The position numbers were made by a program, and so were the translations under genes. Below the pieces are notes generated by a model that saw nothing but the letters and a program-made list of their open reading frames with translations, was not told where the DNA came from and did no database searches. Of a stretch of DNA of 64,000 nt, positions 55,932 to 64,000 are shown in pieces. This DNA is from an uncultured Candidatus Poseidoniales archaeon (GTDB taxonomy: Archaea > Thermoplasmatota > Poseidoniia > Poseidoniales > Poseidoniaceae): the NCBI GenBank assembly GCA_905181785.1, contig CAJIZC010000014.1, positions 37,967-101,966 on the forward strand, in the 5' to 3' direction. Numbering within the stretch: the first letter of the stretch is position 1; each line of letters begins with the position of its first letter.

Positions 55932-57659
55932 TCAATTAATTTTATTTGTAATATCTCCAGAAATAGCACTGTCTTGAATATTGTAAGTGATGTTTTGAAC
56001 GATAGAAGTATTCTTTTCAGCTTCTGCTAGTTTGGCTTCCAACTCTTCTTTTTCTTTCTGAGCGACAGCCAACTCCTTTCTCTTTTGAGTAAGGGCGGCT
56101 TCAGACATTTGTTTTTGAGCAGCTTCACTTTGGAGTACTTGTGTTAATTGGGCTTGATTAGCCAACAGTTGGCGCAATCTTTGTGCCTCGATTTGCGCTT
56201 GTCTACTTTGATGTTCTAATTGCCTTTCACGCGATGAAGCCTGTGTCTTTGGAACAAATTGTTGCTGAACAGGAGCAAACACAGGTTGGGGCTGTGCATA
56301 GAACCCTTGTTCTTGTTTAGGACTTCGAACTCTACGCACCCCAAAGATAACTACGGCAATAATAAACATCACACCCAAGAATCCCACTGCTAATTCAGAA
56401 TCGCTTCCACTCTCGGTTGCCTCAACAAAACAACCAGTAGAGTCAACGTCACTGCTCTTATCCATATTTGAAGGCGTTGGGTTATCTGATGAAGGGCATT
56501 TATCAATTCCATCATACACCCCATCATAATCTGAATCCATTGGGCATCCATTGGAGTCTGTAGTAGCTCCTAAAGGAGTATTTTCACATTCATCTTGAGT
56601 ATCATAGATCCCGTCACCATCAGCGTCTGAGCACCCTAATGAGTTCACAGTAGAGCCCTGAGATGTGTTTGAACATTCATCAATTCCGTTGAATACGCCG
56701 TCAGCATCCGAATCGCTCGGACAACCCATGTAATCGACCACTGCCCCGAGAGGCGTGTTTGAGCATTGATCCTCAAAATCAGGTGTTCCATCACCATCTG
56801 TATCTTGTAAATCTTCAGATGAACACCCTCTCACATTCAACGCATTAAAATCTTCAGGAGTATATGGGCAATCATCATCAGCGTTGCTTACCCCATCATT
56901 ATCATCATCCAACTGCTCATCAGAACATCCATCATTATCAACAGTCCACCAAGAATAAGTTGATGGGCACAAATCCATATCATCAGTAACTCCATCTTCG
57001 TCTCTATCGATTTGGCTTGAAGAACAGCCCCAATGCCACCAATCCTGATCTATTTCTTCACCCTCTGGAGTATTCGAGCATTCATCATCGGTGTCTGAAA
57101 TACCATCGCCATCTTCATCACCAAATCCACCAATGGTAAATCTCCAAGTTGAGGCTGCATTCTTCCATGTTTCATTTCCGTCGCCATCACCGTTACCAGA
57201 TACTGTAACTATAGGAGTCGTAGACCAGTTGTATTCGGCATACAATTTCCACTCACCCAACTCAGAATTCATATCGCATTCATCATCATTGAGTGCATCA
57301 TTGTCTTCACATTCGATTGTGATGTTGAGAATGTTCGTGTGGTCAGGAATATCAATTGAGTAATTCCAAGAATTATTGAGCGTCATTTGGTTTTCCCAAG
57401 TTGGAGTATTGATACAATCTAAATTGTCACCATCAGCGTCGATGCATATTTTGAAAATAGGATCTGGAAGGCCTCCATTACTATCCCATTCAACGGTTTC
57501 ATTTGCTGACCATGAAATGAGTTCGATGTGTAACCATGCATCATTTTCTGGCCAGTTATCTACTTCATCTTCCGCTGATACTGAGTTGGTAATCGGCAAA
57601 AGACCGATTATGAATAATGCCATCAAGAAAAAAGTTAGACATTTCTTCTTCCCGCGCAT
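55932..57659 (-). CDS. Secreted thrombospondin-type-3 repeat protein with cytoplasmic coiled coil
   Basis: 575 residues. Signal peptide ('KKCLTFFLMALFIIGLLPI'), an N-terminal beta domain, then about seven calcium-binding TSP3 repeats at about 180-390 ('DEDGDGISDTDDECSNTP', 'DRDEDGVTDDMDLCPSTY', 'DADGDGIYDTQDECENTP') with regularly placed Cys. A transmembrane helix at about 425-445 ('LAVGFLGVMFIIAVVIFGV') is followed by a cytoplasmic Gln-rich coiled coil of about 90 residues. It ends in 'IVQNITYNIQDSAISGDITN'. A surface adhesin or sensor-type architecture. The end motif recurs in the TPR protein at 60648. Confidence 0.85.
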   Translation of the reverse strand: MRGKKKCLTFFLMALFIIGLLPITNSVSAEDEVDNWPENDAWLHIELISWSANETVEWDSNGGLPDPIFKICIDADGDNLDCINTPTWENQMTLNNSWNYSIDIPDHTNILNITIECEDNDALNDDECDMNSELGEWKLYAEYNWSTTPIVTVSGNGDGDGNETWKNAASTWRFTIGGFGDEDGDGISDTDDECSNTPEGEEIDQDWWHWGCSSSQIDRDEDGVTDDMDLCPSTYSWWTVDNDGCSDEQLDDDNDGVSNADDDCPYTPEDFNALNVRGCSSEDLQDTDGDGTPDFEDQCSNTPLGAVVDYMGCPSDSDADGVFNGIDECSNTSQGSTVNSLGCSDADGDGIYDTQDECENTPLGATTDSNGCPMDSDYDGVYDGIDKCPSSDNPTPSNMDKSSDVDSTGCFVEATESGSDSELAVGFLGVMFIIAVVIFGVRRVRSPKQEQGFYAQPQPVFAPVQQQFVPKTQASSRERQLEHQSRQAQIEAQRLRQLLANQAQLTQVLQSEAAQKQMSEAALTQKRKELAVAQKEKEELEAKLAEAEKNTSIVQNITYNIQDSAISGDITNKIN

Positions 57660-57680
57660 GGGCTTCGCTGGCCGTGGGAG

Positions 57681-57690
57681 TATAATTTAG
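57681..57690 (-). promoter_or_regulatory. TATA-like box of TSP3-repeat gene
   Basis: CTAAATTATA on the minus strand lies 21-30 bases before the ATG at 57659. At the usual 25-base distance, transcription would begin almost at the start codon, giving a leaderless or nearly leaderless message. No ribosome-binding site is visible before the ATG, which agrees. Confidence 0.45.
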
Positions 57691-57869
57691 TTAGGCCACC
57701 ATACAAAGGAGGGTCCTTGCTCGAACAGGAATACGAATGTTGGAGTTGTATTCAAACAAGAACCAAGGTGTTCGTCACTTCTTCCGGGTTGAGATCCATA
57801 CTGCAAAAGTAGACCAAATAAAACACGCTTGAGCCCCTTAGGGTTCTATGGGAATCAATGCTTTATTCA

Positions 57870-58733
57870 TCAAGCAGTCGAAGGGTCCATGTGGAAGTGC
57901 TTCATTCCCAAATTCTGATAGATCTCTGGCATTTCACCGTTCTTTGAATAGAGGTAAAGTGCAGTGACAGCGACTTGTTCAGCGGCATTGGTCCAGGCAA
58001 TTGCAACAGCGATTCCAACTGCACCGAATCCAACTCCGATGAACCAGAGTGGCCCTAATGCAACGGCCATTCCAAAGGTAAGTATTGCGATCACAGCGAT
58101 GAAAAAGAATCCGATGATTCCAATCCCAAGACCGGAAGTGATGTTTTCTCCCCACGATTTGAAGAACATACTCTTACTGGATTTGAGACTTTCACCAAGA
58201 CTTTGGTTTTCAAGAATCATATGAGGTATCATGAAGAAGGTCATCATCCACCAAACTGCTGCTCCAATGGCCGTTAGAATCATTGCAAAGACGGCTGCGC
58301 CACCTTTTTGATTTCTTGCTGCTTGATTTAGAATCTTCAACAACAGTCCAACGGTTCCAGCGATGATTCCCCAGAGGATGATAATGTGAATTTTACTCAT
58401 TGCTGCAGAAACGCCATCCATGAATTTAGGGTCTCCGCCCGTAAGTCGAATATGAGAATTCGCTACAATTGCGCTGTTCCAAAAAGTGACCACAATCGAG
58501 ATGGTCATATATCCTACAAAGACGAATCCCATGTATGCGCCTGTCATCTGTCCTTCAGAATCGATTGCCCATGCTTGTTCAAGGTATTGAGGCAGGCTCA
58601 TTCCGATCATTGCTAAAAGGCTCAAAAATCCGCAGATAAACATGTACACAATGAGTTCAGGGTCTTTCATGACTACAGACATACTCAACTTGCTCATTTT
58701 CCATCCGCGACCTATTGTTGCAAAGAATCCCAT
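57870..58733 (-). CDS. DUF6159-like multi-pass membrane protein
   Basis: 287 residues with about six transmembrane helices. It opens with 'FFATIGRGWKMSKLSMSVVM' and 'DPELIVYMFICGFLSLLAMI', an amphipathic start plus first helix typical of the DUF6159 family. Further on are 'WWMMTFFMIPHMILENQSLG', 'SLKSSKSMFFKSWGENI' and the last soluble part 'YLYSKNGEMPEIYQNLG'. The biochemical role is unknown. It stands alone on the minus strand between the TSP3-repeat and VWA genes, with about 210 and 64 bases of flanking non-coding DNA. Confidence 0.65.
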   Translation of the reverse strand: MGFFATIGRGWKMSKLSMSVVMKDPELIVYMFICGFLSLLAMIGMSLPQYLEQAWAIDSEGQMTGAYMGFVFVGYMTISIVVTFWNSAIVANSHIRLTGGDPKFMDGVSAAMSKIHIIILWGIIAGTVGLLLKILNQAARNQKGGAAVFAMILTAIGAAVWWMMTFFMIPHMILENQSLGESLKSSKSMFFKSWGENITSGLGIGIIGFFFIAVIAILTFGMAVALGPLWFIGVGFGAVGIAVAIAWTNAAEQVAVTALYLYSKNGEMPEIYQNLGMKHFHMDPSTA

Positions 58734-58797
58734 ACTTGTCGTAGGGACAAAGCCTTATTGTGGCTATCGGTAAAGTTGTTCACTTTTGAGCAGTTAC

Positions 58798-60519
58798 TCA
58801 CCAATATTCAACGCGAGGCTTCTTTATGCCGAGGTTCGTACTTTGGTAATGGAACATGTCAGCCATGAGTGTTTGGAATTCCAAATAGCAGGGATGCTTA
58901 TGCAAGCCGAGCGATTTCGATTCATTTGAAAGACGGATTAAGACGAATTTTGGACGATTACCGTGCGACATTAACCACTCATGCACCACTTGGATATACG
59001 ATATGCGGAGTGATTCACAAAAGGCTTCACCAACCGTTTGCGATTCAAGCGATAGCAAAGAAGGCCAATCATCAGGCACCCAATTCGAATTGAAATGCTT
59101 CCATGAAGGTTTGAAGATAGCTTCTGCGTATGACCGTTGGATCGGACGTAATTTACTTTCTAATTCTGCAACGAGGTTCTTTCGAACAAAGGCTTCGGAA
59201 AGTTTCTCGACATAATCTGGGTAGGTTGGTGGGTCGACAACAACTGAAAATCGAGCCTTGCTCGTTCCTAGATGAGGATATATTTCCCATTCACGGGTGG
59301 GGTTATCATTGAAGTCGTATTCATTTCGTTCCCACTTTTCATCATCCAATTCCGGTGGTGGCGGCGGTGGTAATTCCTCGGGGTAAATGACGACTCGCGC
59401 CCCCGAATTCGAAAGTGTATCCAATAATGTATCCGATATCTTATCGCCTCGAACAATGATCCGTCTGTTCTCGATTGGGACGTCAGAACGACGGATTTGG
59501 GAAAGGAACGTAAAGAGATTATCAATTTTCAGACTGGCTATCTGAGTCACGTCATCCGCGGAGAGAGCCCAAGAATCGATTGGAATCCCGGGTGTGTCGG
59601 AAAACATTGGGGTCGAGCGCATTGAAACCCAATTTTCGTAGGCTTGGATGTTTTCGATTTTCTCATCGCCTCGTATCCGTAGCAAATCATTTTGCCACTG
59701 AGAAGTTTGTTCCGGATTAGTGTTTTCAATCGTGAGTTCGCCGTAAGTATAACCGGTGTAGGCGCTTGTTGGTGGAGCGGTTTCAGTCGTAATTTCGAGG
59801 TCGCCATCCTGTCGAGACTCGAGGTATTCCTGTTGCCTTCTTTGCCGACTTGCCATACGCGCAATCGGGTTCAAAGATTCTTCAAGAGCGCCTCCAACTT
59901 CCTCAACTGCTTGTTCGACATCTTCCCCAGCTTCGACAATGTTGACAAAAGAGCCACCGCTTGCGCCACTTACCTGTCGGAATACATTGACTGAATCATC
60001 AGGCAATCCAAGGCCGATGATGTGAAATTCGACATCGATACCAATTTGTTGGATTGCTTGGATACAAGGTTGGAAACCATGAATTCCATTAAACGGGGGT
60101 GGAGAACTCATGTCCATTCCATCACTGATTAAGAAGAATAACCAATCGACACTGTCTTTGGCAAGTTCATGTGCTTCTTCAACTAAAAATCTCCAGAGGT
60201 AGGTCCCACCACCTGGTTTTGGAAATTGTATCTTGTACAAATCTTCATCGCTTCGGAATTCGAGCGGTGCTAGGACTCGAGAGCGTCCTCTGCTGTTAAT
60301 GGTTGAAACTTTAGTTTGACGGTCTTTGAAAGTCGGGACAAGGTTCTCCCACATCGCTTTGGCGACTAAGTTTTTTTTAACACGCCCTTTGAGTCCCATA
60401 CTTCGCGCTATTTTACGGAATACCGAGGCGGAATCTCCACTGAAGTCTTCATCCATTTCACCATAAATGCGTTCATTCATAGAACCCGAGGTGTCGATAT
60501 AAATTGCGATTTTAACCAT
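58798..60519 (-). CDS. Cytoplasmic VWA-domain protein
   Basis: 573 residues with no signal peptide. The VWA domain fills about 1-215: metal-ion-dependent adhesion site 'IYIDTSGSMNE' (DxSxS) at the N-terminus, 'GGGTYLWRF' (the Thr) and 'WLFFLISDGMD' (the Asp). A Pro-rich stretch ('EELPPPPPPELDDEK') separates it from a helical C-terminal domain ('LSEAFVRKNLVAELESKLRP') that looks novel. It is transcribed divergently from a TPR protein across 128 bases of A+T-rich DNA, suggesting shared control. A partner-binding role is likely. No family recognised for the C-terminal half. Confidence 0.8.
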   Translation of the reverse strand: MVKIAIYIDTSGSMNERIYGEMDEDFSGDSASVFRKIARSMGLKGRVKKNLVAKAMWENLVPTFKDRQTKVSTINSRGRSRVLAPLEFRSDEDLYKIQFPKPGGGTYLWRFLVEEAHELAKDSVDWLFFLISDGMDMSSPPPFNGIHGFQPCIQAIQQIGIDVEFHIIGLGLPDDSVNVFRQVSGASGGSFVNIVEAGEDVEQAVEEVGGALEESLNPIARMASRQRRQQEYLESRQDGDLEITTETAPPTSAYTGYTYGELTIENTNPEQTSQWQNDLLRIRGDEKIENIQAYENWVSMRSTPMFSDTPGIPIDSWALSADDVTQIASLKIDNLFTFLSQIRRSDVPIENRRIIVRGDKISDTLLDTLSNSGARVVIYPEELPPPPPPELDDEKWERNEYDFNDNPTREWEIYPHLGTSKARFSVVVDPPTYPDYVEKLSEAFVRKNLVAELESKLRPIQRSYAEAIFKPSWKHFNSNWVPDDWPSLLSLESQTVGEAFCESLRISYIQVVHEWLMSHGNRPKFVLIRLSNESKSLGLHKHPCYLEFQTLMADMFHYQSTNLGIKKPRVEYW

Positions 60520-60647
60520 GTTGAATGCCCTCCGAGTGTTTTAAATTGTCACCACTGTATCATTTAACAGTACTTACACATGTCCCATATTTTAAAGAAT
60601 TAAAATTGAAACAATAGTTAGATAGTTGAACACTTCCAGTCTAAGTC

Positions 60648-62081
60648 ATGGAGGACAGTATACTTAGTCCAGATGGGAAATCGGAATGGACCGGTTCTGA
60701 ATGGGTCCCAGTTGGCACGCAAACCCAACATACCTCAGGGGCAAATGTCTACACCCAACAAAAAATAGTTGACAGCGTAATTATGGGTAATTTAACATCC
60801 CAAACTATTGTACAAAACAGTCCTGAAGATATGGCGAAAGCAATGGTTTTAGCGCTTGAACAAATCGGTTTTGTGGGAAATATTCAAACATCAAATCCGT
60901 CAAATCAACAGATGTCGAATGTTAAAAACCTCTTGAAAGCGGGTGATGAACTCACATCAAGAGGCGTGAAAATACAAGGCTCAACGGATCTGAAGCTTGG
61001 AAATGCTGCGCGATTGACTGGCCGATACCAAGCGGCTATGGAATACTATCAAAGAGCACTCGATACCTTTCGGGCAGAGTCCAATCGGAGTGGAGAAGCG
61101 GATGCAATGATCAATATCGGTTATCTCGCCCTCAATCAAGGTGATGCACCGAAAGCATACTCTGTCTTTCGAGATGCTCAAGCAATGAAATTAGAATTGG
61201 GCGATAAAAACGGAGAAGCTGACGTGATTCTTGCCATGGCCAATCTCGCATTGATTGGCAATGAATATGACCAGGCTCAACATCTGTTTTCTCAAGCATT
61301 GAAAATCAAAGAAGAACACAGTGATGAAAATGGCGTGGCTATAGCGCTCATTGGAATTGGCAATATTTTGGAATCGAAGAAAGATTATCAAGCAGCCCAA
61401 CTCCATTATCGTCAAGGCTTAATCATCAAACGAAAACAAAAGGATTTGGAAGGTGAAGCAATTATTCTCGCCAACCTTGCAACTGTTGCTGAACATCTGG
61501 GAGATACCAGTGACGCCCAACGTTTGACCAATGAGAGCGTGGCAATTAAGAGGCAAATTGGTGACCGGAGAGGAGAAGCATTCTCTCATATTCAACTTGC
61601 ATCGCAAGCCAAAAAACGAGGCGACTTGGTTGAAGCTGAACGATTATACAAAATGGCATTAAAAATGAAAAAGAAACTTTCCGACTTACGAGGACAGTCG
61701 GATACGCTGAATCTCTTGGGTGTCTTTTTCGAAGAACAAGACCAATTTGACGAAGCGGAACGATACTTCAACGACTCCCTCGCTATTATGAAGCAACTTG
61801 GCGATCGGCAAGGAGAAGGTATTGCACAGTTTAACATTGGAAATACCCTCCTGTATAGGAATCAATTGGAAAAAGCAGGAGAGAAATTTGAATTGAGTTT
61901 GCGACTTGCTAAAACGGTTAATGACCATGAAGGGCATGCTGATGCGTTGATTCAGTTAGCGGCAATTGCTGAACAGCAACAAAACTTACCTCACCGACAA
62001 GCACTCCTCACTGAGGCTGCAGCAATCCTGCGTCGAAACAACATTCCAGTCACTGGCTGGCTTCAAGAAAACGGTTTCTAA
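60648..62081 (+). CDS. TPR-repeat protein with short WxGxxW motif and DS-motif
   Basis: 477 residues. The N-terminus has 'LSPDGKSEWTGSEWVPVG', a short W-G-x-x-W-x-P motif found in many actinobacterial and archaeal proteins. Residues about 42-55 read 'QKIVDSVIMGNLTSQTIVQ', close to the C-terminal tail of the TSP3-repeat protein. From about 105 on, eight to nine TPR repeats of 40 residues follow (for example 'GRYQAAMEYYQRALDTF', 'GDLVEAERLYKMALKMKKKL'), of the kinesin-light-chain-like spacing with 'GEA' or 'GDA' between units. Predicted cytoplasmic scaffold. Low G+C compared with the rest of the window. Confidence 0.85.
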   Translation: MEDSILSPDGKSEWTGSEWVPVGTQTQHTSGANVYTQQKIVDSVIMGNLTSQTIVQNSPEDMAKAMVLALEQIGFVGNIQTSNPSNQQMSNVKNLLKAGDELTSRGVKIQGSTDLKLGNAARLTGRYQAAMEYYQRALDTFRAESNRSGEADAMINIGYLALNQGDAPKAYSVFRDAQAMKLELGDKNGEADVILAMANLALIGNEYDQAQHLFSQALKIKEEHSDENGVAIALIGIGNILESKKDYQAAQLHYRQGLIIKRKQKDLEGEAIILANLATVAEHLGDTSDAQRLTNESVAIKRQIGDRRGEAFSHIQLASQAKKRGDLVEAERLYKMALKMKKKLSDLRGQSDTLNLLGVFFEEQDQFDEAERYFNDSLAIMKQLGDRQGEGIAQFNIGNTLLYRNQLEKAGEKFELSLRLAKTVNDHEGHADALIQLAAIAEQQQNLPHRQALLTEAAAILRRNNIPVTGWLQENGF

Positions 62082-62126
62082 TACAGTTTTGAACAAAGCC
62101 GCCGGCTGAACCATTATGAGTTCAGT

Positions 62127-63455
62127 ATGTTTGGAAATAATGTGTCAGAAGTCGGTACTTTATCGAAGTCTTCTGAACCGGTCGCTGCATCTTCACGTAT
62201 TGAATCGCTCGATGTTCTGCGGGGTTTTGCTTTACTAGGTGTTCTTTTATTGAACATCCTTGGTTTTGGAATGGCTTCAATTGGGTATTTTCATCCATTC
62301 GTGGGATTGGGCAAAAACCCCGAACTTAATTATGCCATTTGGGGTACAGTAAACCTGTTCTTTGAAGGTTCGATGCGAGGGTTGTTTTCCATGCTTTTTG
62401 GAGCCGGAATCGTCATGTTTACAACCGGTTTTGGGAGTCATTCAGGAACTGGGAAAAGTGCTTGGCTGCATTACAAAAGAACATTCTTTTTGCTGTTGTT
62501 TGGAATCTTTGACGCCTATGTGCTGTTGTGGACGGGTGATATTCTCATCCTCTATGCCATTGCAGGAGCAATTCTCTATCCATTACGAAATACAAAACCG
62601 AAAACACTGCTGATACTTTCAGCGATTGTCTTGTTGTGCTCTTCGTTTATTTTTGCCACAGCAGGCTCACTCATGACTGAGGGCCGTGATGCCGCTGCGA
62701 TAATGGATGCTGATCCGGAAGGAAATCATTCAGATGAGCTACGCGAACAGGCGGCTCTGTGGGATGAATCTGGAAGTACTTTCACGTACAACGAAACTTC
62801 AATCGAAGAAGAATTGGACATCCGGCGAGGTTCGTATTCAGAGGTCGCTAAATACAGTGCGAAAACGGTAAACGAACATTTGCTGTTCTTCACCCCGTTG
62901 TTCATGATGTGGGATGCAATGGGCATGATGTTGCTTGGTATGGCCACATATCGTCTTGGCTGGCTTTCGGCAAAGAGCGATTCGAGAACATATCTCAAAC
63001 TCGCTGTTTTTGGTTTTTCATTCGGACTCTTCGTCAATGGAATAGAACTGTATCAAGCGATTGAAAGCAACTATGACGTGCTCATCATCTCGGGGTGGTT
63101 CCAAGGATCTTACCACCTCGGACGCGTCAGTATGGCATTGGGATGGTTAGGGCTCGTGATGTTGGCGTGTCAAGGTGAACTATGGCCTTCATTACGCGCT
63201 CGAATTGCTTCGGTTGGTCGAACTGCGTTGAGTAATTACTTACTGCATTCACTGCTGAGTTTGATACTTTTCACCGGTGCTGGCTTTGGATTAATTGGTA
63301 CTTTTGAGCGATGGGAACTGTATGTCATCGTCGTATTGATTTGGTGCTTCCAACTCCTCCTTAGCCCGTGGTGGCTCAAGCGTTACGCCTTTGGCCCTGC
63401 TGAATGGCTTTGGCGTACCATGACCTACGGCTCGAAGCAAAAATGGCGGCTTTGA
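62127..63455 (+). CDS. DUF418-family membrane protein
   Basis: 442 residues with about nine transmembrane helices. The opening 'IESLDVLRGFALLGVLLLNI' is the hallmark of the DUF418/acyltransferase-like family, whose members are often annotated as putative membrane transporters or acyltransferases; 'GYFHPFVGLGKNPELNYAIW' follows. A large loop with 'LREQAALWDESGSTF' is acidic. The end has 'LLHSLLSLILFTGAGFG' and 'GPAEWLWRTMTYG', the usual DUF418 C-terminus. It starts 45 bases after the TPR gene, so it may be co-transcribed with it. Function unknown. Confidence 0.85.
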   Translation: MFGNNVSEVGTLSKSSEPVAASSRIESLDVLRGFALLGVLLLNILGFGMASIGYFHPFVGLGKNPELNYAIWGTVNLFFEGSMRGLFSMLFGAGIVMFTTGFGSHSGTGKSAWLHYKRTFFLLLFGIFDAYVLLWTGDILILYAIAGAILYPLRNTKPKTLLILSAIVLLCSSFIFATAGSLMTEGRDAAAIMDADPEGNHSDELREQAALWDESGSTFTYNETSIEEELDIRRGSYSEVAKYSAKTVNEHLLFFTPLFMMWDAMGMMLLGMATYRLGWLSAKSDSRTYLKLAVFGFSFGLFVNGIELYQAIESNYDVLIISGWFQGSYHLGRVSMALGWLGLVMLACQGELWPSLRARIASVGRTALSNYLLHSLLSLILFTGAGFGLIGTFERWELYVIVVLIWCFQLLLSPWWLKRYAFGPAEWLWRTMTYGSKQKWRL

Positions 63456-63475
63456 AGCCGTCGGTGTTTGATGAG

Positions 63476-64000
63476 TCAAGAGAACAAGGCCTGATGTACT
63501 TCTTCACGTGTAACTTTGCAAAATGCTCCAAGTTCGAGATTGTATTCTTTGAGCACCATTCGCTCGGTTGATAATCGATGGAGATTCGTAACATGGTTTC
63601 CAAGAGTAGTGAACATTCTACGAATTTGTCTTTTCTTCCCTTCATCGATAGTCAAAACTGCACATATGTCACTTTCCAATTCGATGATCGCTGGTCGTGT
63701 TTGAAACTCTTCCAGCGAACCATATTCGGTGACAGAGACATCAACGCCTTCCCGGATTGATTCGAGTTGAAGCTCAGTAATTGCATCTTGTGTCTTCACG
63801 CGATACGTTTTCTTGACCTTCTTCTGCGGGTCGGTGACCGAATGAACCAATTTGCCATCAGTGGTAACCAGTAACAAACCAGTTGTGTCTTCATCGAGGC
63901 GGCCAACGGTGACTAAAGATTCGTAGATTGAAGGCTCTACTGCATCTCGAAAGAGTTCATAGACAGAGGTTTTGTTGAGTTCAAGTTCTTGTGAATTAAG
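63476..64000 (-). CDS. RsuA/RluB-family pseudouridine synthase, N-terminus outside window
   Basis: 174 C-terminal residues; the frame is open through the window end, so the start (and any S4 domain) lies beyond. The catalytic Asp motif is 'VGRLDEDTTGLLLVTTDG', followed by 'KKTYRVKTQDAI' and 'LTIDEGKKRQIRRMFTTLG', all signatures of the RsuA/RluB/E/F branch, which converts uridine to pseudouridine in rRNA. The C-terminal 'NLHRLSTERMVL' fits too. It converges on the DUF418 gene with 20 bases between. Confidence 0.92.
   Translation of the reverse strand, partial: LNSQELELNKTSVYELFRDAVEPSIYESLVTVGRLDEDTTGLLLVTTDGKLVHSVTDPQKKVKKTYRVKTQDAITELQLESIREGVDVSVTEYGSLEEFQTRPAIIELESDICAVLTIDEGKKRQIRRMFTTLGNHVTNLHRLSTERMVLKEYNLELGAFCKVTREEVHQALFS

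Noticed and set aside
1..64000. CRISPR arrays, insertion sequences, prophage or plasmid origin
   Set aside because: No regularly spaced direct repeats of spacer-array type, no transposase, integrase or phage structural genes, and no iteron-like cluster were seen.

Overview
The window looks like a piece of a planktonic marine euryarchaeon of the Marine Group II / Poseidoniales type. Archaeal information-processing and stress genes (a CDC48/VAT-type double AAA ATPase, a group II chaperonin, aspartate carbamoyltransferase with a zinc-binding PyrI subunit, a TtuA/Ncs6-type tRNA thiolase, an HMG-CoA synthase and a TBP-like protein) sit beside bacterial-type genes (DnaK, a TGS-domain ThrS, FabI, a CobB-type sirtuin, a megasynthase). 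Several large membrane-anchored surface proteins have short acidic cytoplasmic tails. The genome is compact: gene pairs overlap by 1-4 bases or converge with almost no gap. No rRNA, tRNA, CRISPR array, insertion sequence or phage gene was recognised. The taxonomic assignment is an inference from gene content.

Layout. 1-7.9 kb: the 3' end of a giant surface protein, an unknown protein, a TBP-like protein, a TatD-like hydrolase and a membrane-anchored secreted protein. 7.9-18.4 kb: the standout locus, a three-gene operon of a FabI-type enoyl reductase, a 2951-residue iterative PKS/PUFA-synthase-like enzyme (KS-AT-[ACP-like]-KS-ACP-ACP-ACP-KR-DH) and an Sfp-type phosphopantetheinyl transferase. 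CATAGG direct repeats and an inverted repeat precede it. 18.4-20.3 kb: a MerT-like membrane protein and an M28 lipoprotein peptidase. 20.5-24.7 kb: a chaperone block (Hsp20/CS-like protein, DnaK, thermosome). 24.8-31.1 kb: HMG-CoA synthase, threonine dehydrogenase, CTP synthase, sirtuin and an ATP-NAD-kinase-like protein. 31.2-39.4 kb: membrane proteins around thrS, including two large unknown membrane/helical proteins. 39.6-42.0 kb: pyrB-pyrI and ttuA.

42.0-46.1 kb: a 340-base non-coding stretch with structured repeats, then a Roadblock/LC7 protein, a 1056-residue Roadblock plus coiled-coil protein and a tiny membrane protein. 46.1-52.9 kb: five minus-strand genes, with CDC48 first, then a PRC-barrel protein, then a DUF4350-like/DUF58/membrane-protein trio. 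53.1-55.8 kb: aldehyde dehydrogenase and a squalene/phytoene synthase. 55.9-63.5 kb: a visibly more A+T-rich block with a thrombospondin-type-3-repeat surface protein, a DUF6159-like membrane protein, a cytoplasmic VWA protein divergent from a TPR protein, and a DUF418 membrane protein. The window ends inside an RsuA-family pseudouridine synthase.

The operon at 8-18 kb supplies nearly everything for a fatty-acyl or polyketide-like chain: condensation, acyl loading, carrier, ketoreduction, dehydration, enoyl reduction in trans and carrier activation. It has no thioesterase or other visible release domain. Because archaeal membranes are normally isoprenoid, and the window also carries isoprenoid genes (HMG-CoA synthase, squalene/phytoene synthase), this is the best candidate here for an undescribed biological system.
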